DNA from: Streptomyces sp. col6
GTDB lineage: Bacteria; Actinomycetota; Actinomycetes; Streptomycetales; Streptomycetaceae
Length of the DNA: 64,000 bases
NCBI RefSeq assembly: GCF_008042035.1
Contig: NZ_RDBL01000006.1
Coordinates: forward strand, 397,882-461,881
Reading direction: 5' to 3'
A program made the position numbers and the translations under genes. The notes under the pieces are model-generated. The model was not told the origin of the DNA and searched no databases. It worked only from the letters and a program-made list of their open reading frames with translations. Below are positions 46,848 through 54,659 of the stretch, in pieces. Positions within the stretch are counted from its first letter, which is position 1. Every line of letters begins with the position of its first letter.

Positions 46848-47336
46848 CTAGCGGTAGTTCGCGAACTGCACGTCGAAGTCGAAGTCCTGGGCCTTCAGCA
46901 GCGCCTGCACGGCCTGCAGGTCGTCCCGGCTCTTCGAGGTGACCCGCAGCTCCTCGCCCTGGACCTGGGCCTTGACGCCCTTGGGGCCCTCGTCGCGGAT
47001 GATCTTCGCGACCTTCTTGGCGTTCTCCTGGGAGATGCCCTCCTCGATCGAGGCGAACAGCTTGTACTCCTTGCCGGACAGCTGCGGCTCACCGGCGTCC
47101 AGCGACTTCAGCGAGATCCCGCGCTTGATCAGCTTGGACTGGAAGATGTCGAGGATGGCCTTGACCCGCTCCTCGCCGTTCGCCTGCATCAGAATCTTCT
47201 CGCCCGACCACGCGATCGAGGCGTCCGTGCCCTTGAAGTCGTAGCGGGTGGAGATCTCCTTGGCGGCCTGGTTGAGGGCGTTGTCGACCTCCTGCCGCTC
47301 GACCTTCGAGACGATGTCGAAACTGGAGTCGGCCAT
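46848..47336 (-). CDS. yajQ: YajQ family nucleotide-binding protein
   Basis: A 162-residue protein of the UPF0234/YajQ family: [20 protein letters not shown] (20 residues) at the N-terminus, [13 protein letters not shown], and [20 protein letters not shown] ending (here [15 protein letters not shown]). Homologues bind nucleotides, in some species cyclic di-GMP. AAGGAG lies 9 bases before the ATG. Monocistronic by spacing. Confidence 0.93.
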   Translation of the reverse strand: MADSSFDIVSKVERQEVDNALNQAAKEISTRYDFKGTDASIAWSGEKILMQANGEERVKAILDIFQSKLIKRGISLKSLDAGEPQLSGKEYKLFASIEEGISQENAKKVAKIIRDEGPKGVKAQVQGEELRVTSKSRDDLQAVQALLKAQDFDFDVQFANYR

Positions 47337-47550
47337 GACGTGTGGCTCCTTGGATCGGGGGTGCTGGAATGTACGTGCGCGAGCGGCGGCCGCGTGACCC
47401 GCGGGCCCTGCCGCCCGGCAAAGCCTAGCCACCCGGGGGCGCCCGAGCCGCCGAACAATCCGGTGGCGTAGCACCCTCGGTCATCAGGTATTGTTTACGT
47501 CGTTGCCAGAGAGCGCCGCGGGAAACCCGGACTCGAAGGCGGCATCCCTT

Positions 47551-47632
<82 letters not shown>

Positions 47633-47637
47633 CAAGC

Positions 47638-47667
47638 AAGGCCCCCGTCCTTTCGGACGGGGGCCTT
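47638..47667 (+). terminator. Intrinsic terminator after tRNA-Tyr
   Basis: A perfect 13-bp stem, AAGGCCCCCGTCC and its complement, with a TTTC loop and a T-rich stretch (TCTTTGT) after it. It could end the tRNA transcript and, from the other side, the NAD(P)-binding protein gene that stops 15 bases beyond. Confidence 0.9.
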
Positions 47668-47681
47668 CTTTGTCGTGTGGG

Positions 47682-48338
47682 TCAGTTGCCCGCGATGTCC
47701 TTCACCGCGACCGCCAGGGGCATGTTGCCCGCGATCAGTTCGAGGGTGAGGCCCGCCGTGGCCGGGGTGTCCAGGAGTTCCAGGAGCGTTGCCGCCACGT
47801 CGTCGCGGGGGACCGGGCCCCGGCCCGTGGAGGCGGCGAGGAGGACCTGGCCGGTGCCGGCGTCGTTGGTGAGCATGCCGGGGCGCAGGATCGTCCAGTC
47901 CAGGCCCGAGCGGGACCGTACGTCCGCGTCCGCCGCCCCCTTGGCCCGCAGGTACACGTCGAACACCTCGTCCCCGGGGTGGTCCGGGTCCGCGCCCATG
48001 GACGAGACCACGACGTAGCGCCGCACCCCCGCCCGTTCCGCCGCGTCCGCGAAGAGCACGGCCGCGCCCCGGTCCACCGTGTCCTTGCGGGCCGTACCGC
48101 TGTTGGGGCCCGCACCGGCCGCGAAGACCGCCGCGTCGGCGCCGCGCAGCACCTCGGCGGCCTGCTCGACCGTGGCCGATTCCAGGTCCAGCACCACCGG
48201 TTCGGCGCCCGCCTTCCGGAGGTCGTCGCTCTGTTCGGGGTTGCGGATGATGCCGGCCGCCTCATCCCCGCGCGCAGCGAGCAGCCGCTCCAGCCGCAGC
48301 GCGATCTGACCATGTCCACCTGCGATGACAATGCGCAT
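47682..48338 (-). CDS. NAD(P)-binding atypical SDR (YwnB/NmrA-like)
   Basis: A 218-residue Rossmann-fold protein: GGHGQIALRLERLL at 7-20 and YVVVSSMGADPDHPG in the middle; the catalytic Tyr-Lys pair of classical SDRs is not clear. Close in type to flavin reductase/biliverdin reductase B-like proteins. The transcript is likely leaderless: on the minus strand TACCGT (48351-48346) ends 7 bases before the ATG, and no Shine-Dalgarno sequence is seen. Substrate unknown. Confidence 0.87.
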   Translation of the reverse strand: MRIVIAGGHGQIALRLERLLAARGDEAAGIIRNPEQSDDLRKAGAEPVVLDLESATVEQAAEVLRGADAAVFAAGAGPNSGTARKDTVDRGAAVLFADAAERAGVRRYVVVSSMGADPDHPGDEVFDVYLRAKGAADADVRSRSGLDWTILRPGMLTNDAGTGQVLLAASTGRGPVPRDDVAATLLELLDTPATAGLTLELIAGNMPLAVAVKDIAGN

Positions 48339-48372
48339 GCACCCGACGGTACGCCGGAGCGGGCCGGGACGC

Positions 48373-49629
48373 TCACGGCCCGCCGGTGGATTCCGGCCGT
48401 CCCTGGCGCGGCAGTCCGGGGCCGCCGCCCGTCTCCGAGTCGCAGTACTCGCGCACCGCGCTGGTCCGGGCCACCACCCGCCCCCGGTGCACCACGATCC
48501 GGCTGTACGCGAGCGACAGCGCCCCGGCGAGCCCTTCTCCCCGTACGGCGAGCAGTTCGGCCGGGAAGCCCGCCTCGACGCGGACCTCGGGGAGCCCCAT
48601 GGCGTGGCGGGCCTCGGCGGAGACCGCCGCGTACGCGTCCCCGGGGCGCAGCCCGTCCTGCGAGGCCAGCAGGAAGGCGGCCTCCAGCGGGTCGCCCCGG
48701 CCCACCGGATTGGCCGGATCGCGCAGCGCCCCGCTGCCGGCCGCGACCCGGACCCCGGCCTCGCGCAGCAGTCGTACGGGGGCGGGGCCCCGGTGTTCCG
48801 CGCCGCAGCACGAGCCCTGGGGGAGGCAGACGACGCCCACGCCGGAGGCGGCCAGCCGGGCCGCGACCCCGGCGGCGGCTTCGGGGGGGAGGCGGGTGAG
48901 GCCGACGCAGGGGCCGATGGTGACCCGCTGCCGCATCCCGCCGGCCAGCGCGGCGAACCGGGCCAGCCGGACGGGGTCGTCACCGTCCGTGTGCAGGTCG
49001 ACGGGGCAGCCGTGCTCCGCGGCGACCTCCAGGACGGCCTCGACGTATCCCGACGGGTCCGGGTCGAGGTCCGGGCAGCCGCCGACCGCCGCGGCGCCCA
49101 TCTTCACGGCGTCGCGGAGCATGGCCAGGTTGTCCGCCCCGGCCACACCGGTGAGCAGCCGGGGGACGGCGACCGGGGTGAGGTCGGCCAGGCCGCGCAG
49201 GGAGCGCCGGGCCTGGAGGACGGCTTCGAGAGCCGCGAGGCCCTGTACGTCGCCGATCCGTACGTGGGAGCGCAGCGCCGTCGCGCCGTGGCCGAGCTGG
49301 AGCAGCGCGGCCTCGGTGGCGCGCCGCTGGATGTCCTCGGGGCGCTGGGACGCGGGCCCGTCGATGTCGGCGGTGAGGGCGGTGTCGCTGTGGGTGTGCG
49401 GCTCGGCGGGTGCGGGGAGCAGCAGGTGGCCGCGCAGGTCCAGCCGGGCGCCGGGGGCGGTGAGGCTGCCCGCAGTACCGACGGCCTCGATACGTCCGCC
49501 GCAGACCCGTACGTCCACGACGCGGCCGTCGGCGAGGCGGGCACCGCAGAGCGTCAGCGCGGGGCTCTCCGGGCCGCCGGTGGTGTCGGCCGCGTGGTCG
49601 TCGGGCCGCCGCGGCTGGCTGTCGGGCAT
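48373..49629 (-). CDS. Amidohydrolase superfamily protein, CodA-like but degenerate
   Basis: A 418-residue TIM-barrel amidohydrolase resembling cytosine deaminase (CodA). The HxH motif is present (EPHTHSD, His78 and His80), and a third His is His213 (VDLHTDGDDP). The positions expected for the catalytic Glu (HxDE), the fourth His (GH) and the metal Asp (GHDD) read Gly216, Pro240 and Gly/Ala near 298-301, so key residues seem to be absent. AGGAG precedes the ATG. It may be an inactive or redirected paralogue. The 214 bases upstream to tRNA-Thr hold no gene. Confidence 0.8.
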   Translation of the reverse strand: MPDSQPRRPDDHAADTTGGPESPALTLCGARLADGRVVDVRVCGGRIEAVGTAGSLTAPGARLDLRGHLLLPAPAEPHTHSDTALTADIDGPASQRPEDIQRRATEAALLQLGHGATALRSHVRIGDVQGLAALEAVLQARRSLRGLADLTPVAVPRLLTGVAGADNLAMLRDAVKMGAAAVGGCPDLDPDPSGYVEAVLEVAAEHGCPVDLHTDGDDPVRLARFAALAGGMRQRVTIGPCVGLTRLPPEAAAGVAARLAASGVGVVCLPQGSCCGAEHRGPAPVRLLREAGVRVAAGSGALRDPANPVGRGDPLEAAFLLASQDGLRPGDAYAAVSAEARHAMGLPEVRVEAGFPAELLAVRGEGLAGALSLAYSRIVVHRGRVVARTSAVREYCDSETGGGPGLPRQGRPESTGGP

Positions 49630-49843
49630 CGGGCTCCTGGGAAGGGGGCAAGATCACGCAGAGTGAGTAGAGCCTAGGGGTGTGCCCGGTCCGGTTCGAG
49701 GAGGAGCGCAATAGTCGTACCGGTGCGGCCTTGCTGATCAGCGGTGTGCGGGCGGCCCGAGCGGGGTACGGGACGGGGTCGGGCGGGTGCCGCGAAACGG
49801 ATTTGGGCGATCGGCGACCGAGCGTGTAATGTCTTCATCGCTC

Positions 49844-49916
49844 GCCCCAATAGCTCAGTCGGTAGAGCGTCTCCATGGTAAGGAGAAGGTCTGCGGTTCG
49901 ATTCCGCATTGGGGCT
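49844..49916 (+). tRNA. tRNA-Thr (GGT)
   Basis: 73 bases. The acceptor GCCCCAA pairs with TTGGGGC, the anticodon is GGT in CATGGTAAG, the T loop is GTTCGATTC-like, and the discriminator is T49916. No CCA encoded. Followed by a small CCCCGC-TTCG-GCGGGG hairpin at about 49931-49946. Confidence 0.96.
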
Positions 49917-49960
49917 CTGGTGATCGGGAACCCCGCTTCGGCGGGGGGACCAGTCATCAA

Positions 49961-50033
49961 AGCGGTGTAGCTCAGTCGGTAGAGCAAGCGGCTCATAATC
50001 GCTGTGTCACCGGTTCAAGTCCGGTCACCGCTA
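49961..50033 (+). tRNA. tRNA-Met (CAT)
   Basis: 73 bases. The acceptor AGCGGTG pairs with CACCGCT, the anticodon is CAT in CTCATAA, and the discriminator is A50033. A1-U72 pairing and the absence of three G-C pairs in the anticodon stem suggest the elongator form. It lies 44 bases after tRNA-Thr and 88 before rpmG, probably one transcript. Confidence 0.95.
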
Positions 50034-50121
50034 CTAACAGTAGCCGATTGTGGGGTCGGTCCTTCGATCGGCTACTCTTTTTTGCGTTCATCCGTCCATC
50101 GTCCGTCCAAGGAGCACTCAC

Positions 50122-50286
50122 GTGGCTGCCACCGACGTCCGCCCGAAGATCACGCTGGCCTGCGTGGAGTGCAAGGAGCGGAACTACATCACCAAGAAGA
50201 ACCGGCGTAACAACCCGGACCGTCTTGAGATGAAGAAGCACTGCCCGCGCTGCAACTCGCACACTGCGCACCGCGAAACGCGCTGA
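50122..50286 (+). CDS. rpmG: Ribosomal protein bL33
   Basis: A 54-residue ribosomal protein of the large subunit. Zinc knuckles CVEC (14-17) and CPRC (41-44) are both present, so this is the zinc-containing C+ form. Start GTG at 50122 with AAGGAG upstream. It follows the Thr/Met tRNA pair and ends in a strong terminator. In mycobacteria this gene likewise stands before the HadA/HadB pair. Confidence 0.96.
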
Positions 50287-50298
50287 ATCAGGCTCGTA

Positions 50299-50332
50299 CA
50301 CGAGGCCGTCCCCTTCGGGGGGCGGCCTCGTG
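50299..50332 (+). terminator. Terminator after rpmG
   Basis: CACGAGGCCG...CGGCCTCGTG outer stem with an inner CCCC-TTCG-GGGG stem, 13 bases after the rpmG stop; followed by TCGTTGT. Strong GC hairpin. Confidence 0.85.
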
Positions 50333-50419
50333 TCGTTGTGCGGCGGGTTTGGCGTTGAATGGTGCCGGACGCCGCCACAGGCCGGCCCAGTCGTTCTTTC
50401 TTCAGGAGGTTGCGAGTTC

Positions 50420-50872
50420 ATGGCGCTCGACCAGTCCTTCGTGGGACGGACCTATCCGCCCACCGCGCCGTACGAGGTCGGACGGGAGAAGATCCGCGAG
50501 TTCGCCGAGGCCGTGGGCGACGCCCACCCCGCGTACACCGACCCCGAGGCCGCGAAGGCGCTCGGCCACAGTGATGTGATCGCGCCGCCGACCTTCGTGT
50601 TCTCGATCACGTTCAAGGCCGCCGGCCAGGTCATCGAGGACCCCCAGCTGGGCCTGGACTACAGCCGGGTGGTGCACGGCGACCAGAAGTTCGTCTACGT
50701 GCGCCCGGTGCGCGCGGGCGACCGGCTGTCGGTCACCTCGACGATCGAGGCCGTGAAGTCCATGGCGGGCAACGACATCCTGGACGTCCGCGGCGATGTC
50801 CACGACGCGTCCGGTGAGCTGGTCGTGACCGCCTGGACGAAGCTGGTGGCGCGCGCCGCCGAGGAGGCGTGA
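50420..50872 (+). CDS. MaoC-like dehydratase, HadA-type
   Basis: A 150-residue hot-dog-fold protein with the FAS1-like/MaoC N-terminal dehydratase signature: FAEAVGDAHPAYTD, APPTFVFSIT and the tail DVHDASGELVVTAW. HadA proteins usually lack the catalytic Asp-His themselves and pair with HadB; here the motif DAHPAYTDPEAA lacks the second hydratase His. AGGAGG lies 10 bases before the ATG. It overlaps the HadB-like gene by one base, so a heterodimeric (3R)-hydroxyacyl-ACP/CoA dehydratase is likely. Streptomyces make no mycolic acids, so the substrate differs from the mycobacterial one. Confidence 0.88.
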   Translation: MALDQSFVGRTYPPTAPYEVGREKIREFAEAVGDAHPAYTDPEAAKALGHSDVIAPPTFVFSITFKAAGQVIEDPQLGLDYSRVVHGDQKFVYVRPVRAGDRLSVTSTIEAVKSMAGNDILDVRGDVHDASGELVVTAWTKLVARAAEEA

Positions 50873-51300
50873 TGACGGCGAAGGTGAGTTACGAGGCGGT
50901 CGAGGTCGGTACGGAGCTGCCGGCGCGGTCCTTCCCCGTCACCCGGGCGGCGCTCGTGCAGTACGCGGGCGCCTCGGGCGACTTCAACCCGATCCACTGG
51001 AACGAGCGCTTCGCGCGCGAGGTCGGGCTGCCCGATGTGATCGCCCACGGAATGTTCACCATGGCCGAGGCGATCCGGGTGGTCACGGACTGGGCCGGCG
51101 ACCCGGGCGCGGTCGTGGAGTACGGGGTGCGCTTCACCAAGCCGGTCGTGGTCCCCGACGACGACAAGGGCGCGCAGATCGAGGTCAGCGGCAAGGTGGC
51201 CGCCCTGCTGGACGACCGCCGGGTGCGCGTCGACCTGACGGTCATGAGCGACGGCAAGAAGGTCCTGGGCATGTCCCGGGCCGTGGTGCAGCTCGCCTGA
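50872..51300 (+). CDS. MaoC-like dehydratase, HadB-type
   Basis: A 142-residue catalytic hot-dog protein. The hydratase-2 motif is GASGDFNPIHWNERFAREVG (20 residues), with Asp and His spaced as in the family, followed by GLPDVIAHGMFTM. ATG at 50872 overlaps the HadA-like stop (TGATG) with GAGGAGG upstream; GTG at 50869 is one codon longer. It forms the active half of the predicted heterodimer. Confidence 0.9.
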   Translation: MTAKVSYEAVEVGTELPARSFPVTRAALVQYAGASGDFNPIHWNERFAREVGLPDVIAHGMFTMAEAIRVVTDWAGDPGAVVEYGVRFTKPVVVPDDDKGAQIEVSGKVAALLDDRRVRVDLTVMSDGKKVLGMSRAVVQLA

Positions 51301-51389
51301 CACCCGCTCCGGTCCCGGCGTGAGGGGCACGGTCCATGGGGCCGTGCCCCTCACGCGTACCCCCGCTCGCGACCCGTCCCGGCGCCCGC

Positions 51390-51419
51390 TTGACGAAGTT
51401 AGTGATTGAGTACTAACTT
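51390..51419 (+). promoter_or_regulatory. Promoter with embedded TetR operator (site 1)
   Basis: TTGACG (51390-51395), 18-base spacer, TAACTT (51414-51419), then 6 bases to the ATG of the TetR gene, so the transcript is probably leaderless. The spacer and -10 contain the dyad GTTAGT-N8-ACTAAC at 51398-51417. A repressor bound here would block polymerase. Confidence 0.8.
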
Positions 51420-51425
51420 AGGGGC

Positions 51426-51983
51426 ATGGCAAGGATGAGTGCAGATGAGCGGCGTGAGAGCGTCATCCGCGCGGCGGTCACCGAGTTCGCCCGCGGCGGG
51501 TACAGCGCCACCTCCACCGAGGCGATCGCCAAGCGTGTGGGTGTCTCGCAGCCGTACCTCTTCCGCCTCTTCCCCAACAAGCAGGCGATGTTCCTCGCGG
51601 CGGCCGAGCGCTGTCTCGTGGAGACGCGGCAGGTGTTCGAGGAGGCGGCCGACGGGCTGGAGGGCGAAGAGGCGCTCCACTCGATGGCCCGCGCCTACCA
51701 GCGGCTGATCGCCGACGACCCCGACAAGCTGCTCATGCAGATGCAGGTGTACGCGGCCGTCGCCGCCGCCGAGGCGGCCGGTGACCACGCGTTCGGCGAG
51801 TCGGTGCGGGCCGGCTGGCTGGAGCTGTTCGACTCCGTCAATCTCGCGCTCGGCGCCGATGTCAATGACGCCACCACATTCCTCGCGTACGGCATGCTCG
51901 CCAACACGCTGACCTCGCTCGGCTTCCCGGCCGGACACCGGATCTGGTCCGGTTTCTACACCTCCGCCCAGCCGGTCACCTGA
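51426..51983 (+). CDS. TetR family regulator of the adjacent MFS exporter
   Basis: A 185-residue TetR-type repressor. The DNA-binding helices are SATSTEAIAKRVGVSQPYLF (20 residues) with the RLFPNKQAMFL continuation. The C-terminal domain fits the TetR_C_33-like group. The ATG at 51426 has no Shine-Dalgarno site and follows the -10 box by 6 bases. Near-identical dyads precede this gene and the MFS gene, so autoregulation and control of the exporter are well supported. Inducer unknown. Confidence 0.92.
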   Translation: MARMSADERRESVIRAAVTEFARGGYSATSTEAIAKRVGVSQPYLFRLFPNKQAMFLAAAERCLVETRQVFEEAADGLEGEEALHSMARAYQRLIADDPDKLLMQMQVYAAVAAAEAAGDHAFGESVRAGWLELFDSVNLALGADVNDATTFLAYGMLANTLTSLGFPAGHRIWSGFYTSAQPVT

Positions 51984-52026
51984 AAGACGCCCCACCCGGG
52001 TTCGGCCCGGTTTTCTGCCCGCGAAA

Positions 52027-52046
52027 GTTAGTAATCAATAACTAAC
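52027..52046. promoter_or_regulatory. TetR operator before the MFS gene (site 2)
   Basis: GTTAGT-AATCAATA-ACTAAC. Its reverse complement agrees with site 1 (51398-51417) at 18 of 20 bases, sharing the inner ATTGA. It lies 15 bases upstream of the GTG of the MFS gene. Confidence 0.85.
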
Positions 52047-52061
52047 CCTCCAGGGGGAGCA

Positions 52062-53516
52062 GTGAACCAGCAAACGACCGGCCGCGCAGGAGCGGCCTGG
52101 GCCCTCGTCATCACCAGCGTCGCCGGCTTCATGGCGGCCCTCGACAACCTCGTCGTCACCACCGCCCTGCCGTCCATCCGCGAGAGCCTCGGCGGAGAGA
52201 TGGAGGAGCTGGAGTGGACGGTCAACGCCTACACGCTGACCTTCGCCGTGCTGCTGATGTTCGGCGCCGCCCTCGGTGACCGCTTCGGCCGCCGCCGGCT
52301 CTTCCTCGCCGGGCTCTCCGTCTTCACCGCCGCGTCCGCCGCGGCCGCCCTCTCGCCCGGGATCAACGAACTGATCGCCTTCCGCGCGGTCCAGGGCGTC
52401 GGCGCCGCGATCATGATGCCGCTCACGCTCACCCTGCTCACGGCCGCCGTGGAACCCGCCCGCCGGGGCATGGCGCTCGGCATCTTCAGCGCCGCCACCG
52501 GTCTCGCCGTGGCCAGCGGGCCCCTGATCGGCGGCAGCCTCACCGAGCACATCTCCTGGCAGTGGATCTTCTGGCTCAACGTGCCGATCGGCCTGCTCCT
52601 GCTGCCGCTCGCCCGCTTCCGTCTCGCGGAGTCGTACGCCCCCGACGCCCGGCTCGACATCCCCGGCACCCTCCTGGTCAGCGGCGGCCTCTTCGGCATC
52701 GTCTACGGGCTCGTCAACGCCAACGCCGACGGCTGGACCGACCCGACCGTCCTGACCTCGCTCATCGCCGGCGCCGCGCTCATCGGGGCGTTCATCCGCC
52801 ACGGCTTCCGGGGCCGCAAGCCCATGCTGCCCATGCGCCTCTTCCGGGACCGCGGCTTCTTCGGGATCAACATCTCCAGCATGCTGATGTACCTCGGGAT
52901 GTTCGGCTCGATCTTCCTGCTCAGCCAGTACCTCCAGGGCGTCCTCGGCTACTCGCCCACCGAGGCCGGACTGCGGATGCTGCCCTGGACCGGGATGCCG
53001 ATGCTCGTCGCCCCCATCGCCGGAATGCTCTCCGACCGGTTCGGCGGCCGTCCGGTGGTCGTCACGGGGCTCGCCCTCCAGGCCGCGGGCCTCGGCCTGT
53101 TCGCCATGGCCATCTCCCCGGACGCCTCCTACGTCTCGCAGCTGCCCGGCCTGATCGTCGGCGGCATCGGGATGGCCCTGTACTTCGCCCCGGCCGCCAG
53201 CCTGGTGATGTCCAGCGTCCGCCCCGGTGAGCAGGGCATCGCCTCCGGCGCCAACAACGCCCTGCGCGAGGTCGGCGGCGCCCTCGGGGTCGCCGTGCTC
53301 ACCACCGTCTTCGCCTCGCAGGGCGGCCTCGAATCCGCGCAGTCCTTCACCGACGGGACCGTGCCGGCCGTCTGGATCGGCTCCGGAGTGGTCGCCCTGG
53401 CCGCGCTCGTCGCCCTGATGATCCCCGGCCGCCGCGCCGCCGCGACGTCCGAGCCCGCCACGGAGGCGGACGAGAACCAGGAGCGCACCGAGGAGCGGGT
53501 CTCCGTTCCCGCCTGA
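52062..53516 (+). CDS. MFS drug exporter, DHA2 (EmrB/QacA) family
   Basis: A 484-residue exporter with about 14 membrane spans. Motif D1-like ALDNLVVTTALPSIRESLG (19 residues), motif A GDRFGRRRLFLAGL, and motif C-like ATGLAVASGPLIGG mark the DHA2 group. Start GTG at 52062 after GGGGGAG. The acidic tail (ATEADENQERTEER) is cytoplasmic. It is expected to pump out the compound that releases the upstream TetR protein. A 19-bp perfect hairpin ends the transcript. Confidence 0.92.
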   Translation: MNQQTTGRAGAAWALVITSVAGFMAALDNLVVTTALPSIRESLGGEMEELEWTVNAYTLTFAVLLMFGAALGDRFGRRRLFLAGLSVFTAASAAAALSPGINELIAFRAVQGVGAAIMMPLTLTLLTAAVEPARRGMALGIFSAATGLAVASGPLIGGSLTEHISWQWIFWLNVPIGLLLLPLARFRLAESYAPDARLDIPGTLLVSGGLFGIVYGLVNANADGWTDPTVLTSLIAGAALIGAFIRHGFRGRKPMLPMRLFRDRGFFGINISSMLMYLGMFGSIFLLSQYLQGVLGYSPTEAGLRMLPWTGMPMLVAPIAGMLSDRFGGRPVVVTGLALQAAGLGLFAMAISPDASYVSQLPGLIVGGIGMALYFAPAASLVMSSVRPGEQGIASGANNALREVGGALGVAVLTTVFASQGGLESAQSFTDGTVPAVWIGSGVVALAALVALMIPGRRAAATSEPATEADENQERTEERVSVPA

Positions 53517-53534
53517 CGCGCCCCGTACACCCCG

Positions 53535-53576
53535 TACGGTCCGTGGCCCCGCCCAGCGGCGGGGCCACGGACCGTA
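53535..53576. terminator. 19-bp perfect hairpin after the MFS gene
   Basis: TACGGTCCGTGGCCCCGCC (53535-53553), loop CAGC, and the exact complement to 53576. The 3' arm overlaps the presumed -10 box of murB (TACTCT 53575-53580). Confidence 0.85.
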
Positions 53577-53587
53577 CTCTTGTCCCC

Positions 53588-54643
53588 GTGCAGGAACTCC
53601 ACGATGCCCCCCTCGCCCCCCTGACCACCTTCCGGCTCGGCGGCCCCGCCACCCGTCTCCTCACCGCCACCACGGACGCCGAGGTCGTCGACGCCGTGCG
53701 CGAGGCCGACGACAGCGGCACCCCGCTCCTGATCATCGGCGGCGGCAGCAACCTGGTCATCGGCGACAAGGGCTTCGAGGGCACCGCCCTGCGCATCGCC
53801 ACCAAGGGCTTCGTGCTCGACGGCGGCTCCCTGGAACTGGCGGCCGGCGAGGTGTGGACCGACGCCGTCGCCCGCACCGTGGAGGCCGGTCTCGCCGGCC
53901 TCGAATGCCTGGCCGGCATCCCCGGCTCCGCGGGCGCCACCCCGATCCAGAACGTCGGCGCGTACGGGCAGGAGGTGTCCTCCACCATCACGGAGGTCGT
54001 CGCCTACGACCGGCGCACCCGCGAAACGGTCGTCCTGCCCAACTCCGAGTGCGCGTTCTCCTACCGGCACAGCCGCTTCAAGGCCGAACCCGACCGGTAC
54101 GTGGTGCTGCGCGTCCGCTTCGGCCTGGAGGAGTCCGGGGGCCTGTCGGCGCCCCTGAAGTACCCCGAGACCGCGCGGGCCATGGGCGTCGAGGAGGGCG
54201 ACCGCGTTCCCGCGGCCGCCGCCCGCGAAACCGTGCTCCGGCTGCGCGCCGGCAAGGGCATGGTGCTGGACCCCGAGGACCACGACACCTGGTCGGCCGG
54301 GTCCTTCTTCACCAACCCGATCCTGGAGCGGGCCGAGTTCGACGCGTTCCTGGCCCGGGTCGCGGACCGGCTCGGCCCCGAGGTCACGCCCCCCGCCTTC
54401 CCGGCCGGTGAGGGGCGGACCAAGACCTCCGCCGCCTGGCTCATCGACCGGGCCGGCTTCACCAAGGGCTACGGCACCGGGCCCGCCCGCATCTCCACCA
54501 AGCACACCCTCGCCCTCACCAACCGGGGGGCGGCGACCACCGAGGACCTGCTGGCGCTGGCCCGCGAGGTCGTCGCCGGGGTGCACGCGGCCTTCGGCGT
54601 CACCCTCGTCAACGAACCGGTGACGGTGGGCGTGAGCCTGTAG
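53588..54643 (+). CDS. murB: UDP-N-acetylenolpyruvoylglucosamine reductase
   Basis: A 351-residue FAD enzyme that makes UDP-N-acetylmuramic acid for peptidoglycan. FAD-site motifs are LIIGGGSNLVIGDKGFEG (18 residues) and GIPGSAGATPIQNVGAYGQE (20 residues); the catalytic Ser is in SAGSFFTNPI and Glu lies near the end (NEPVTV). It is the type I form with YRHSRFK. Start GTG at 53588: TACTCT ends 7 bases upstream and there is no Shine-Dalgarno site, so a leaderless mRNA is likely. A GTG/ATG at 53543 would place the start inside the upstream hairpin and is rejected. Confidence 0.95.
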   Translation: MQELHDAPLAPLTTFRLGGPATRLLTATTDAEVVDAVREADDSGTPLLIIGGGSNLVIGDKGFEGTALRIATKGFVLDGGSLELAAGEVWTDAVARTVEAGLAGLECLAGIPGSAGATPIQNVGAYGQEVSSTITEVVAYDRRTRETVVLPNSECAFSYRHSRFKAEPDRYVVLRVRFGLEESGGLSAPLKYPETARAMGVEEGDRVPAAAARETVLRLRAGKGMVLDPEDHDTWSAGSFFTNPILERAEFDAFLARVADRLGPEVTPPAFPAGEGRTKTSAAWLIDRAGFTKGYGTGPARISTKHTLALTNRGAATTEDLLALAREVVAGVHAAFGVTLVNEPVTVGVSL

Positions 54644-54659
54644 CGGGCCTCCGGGGGCT

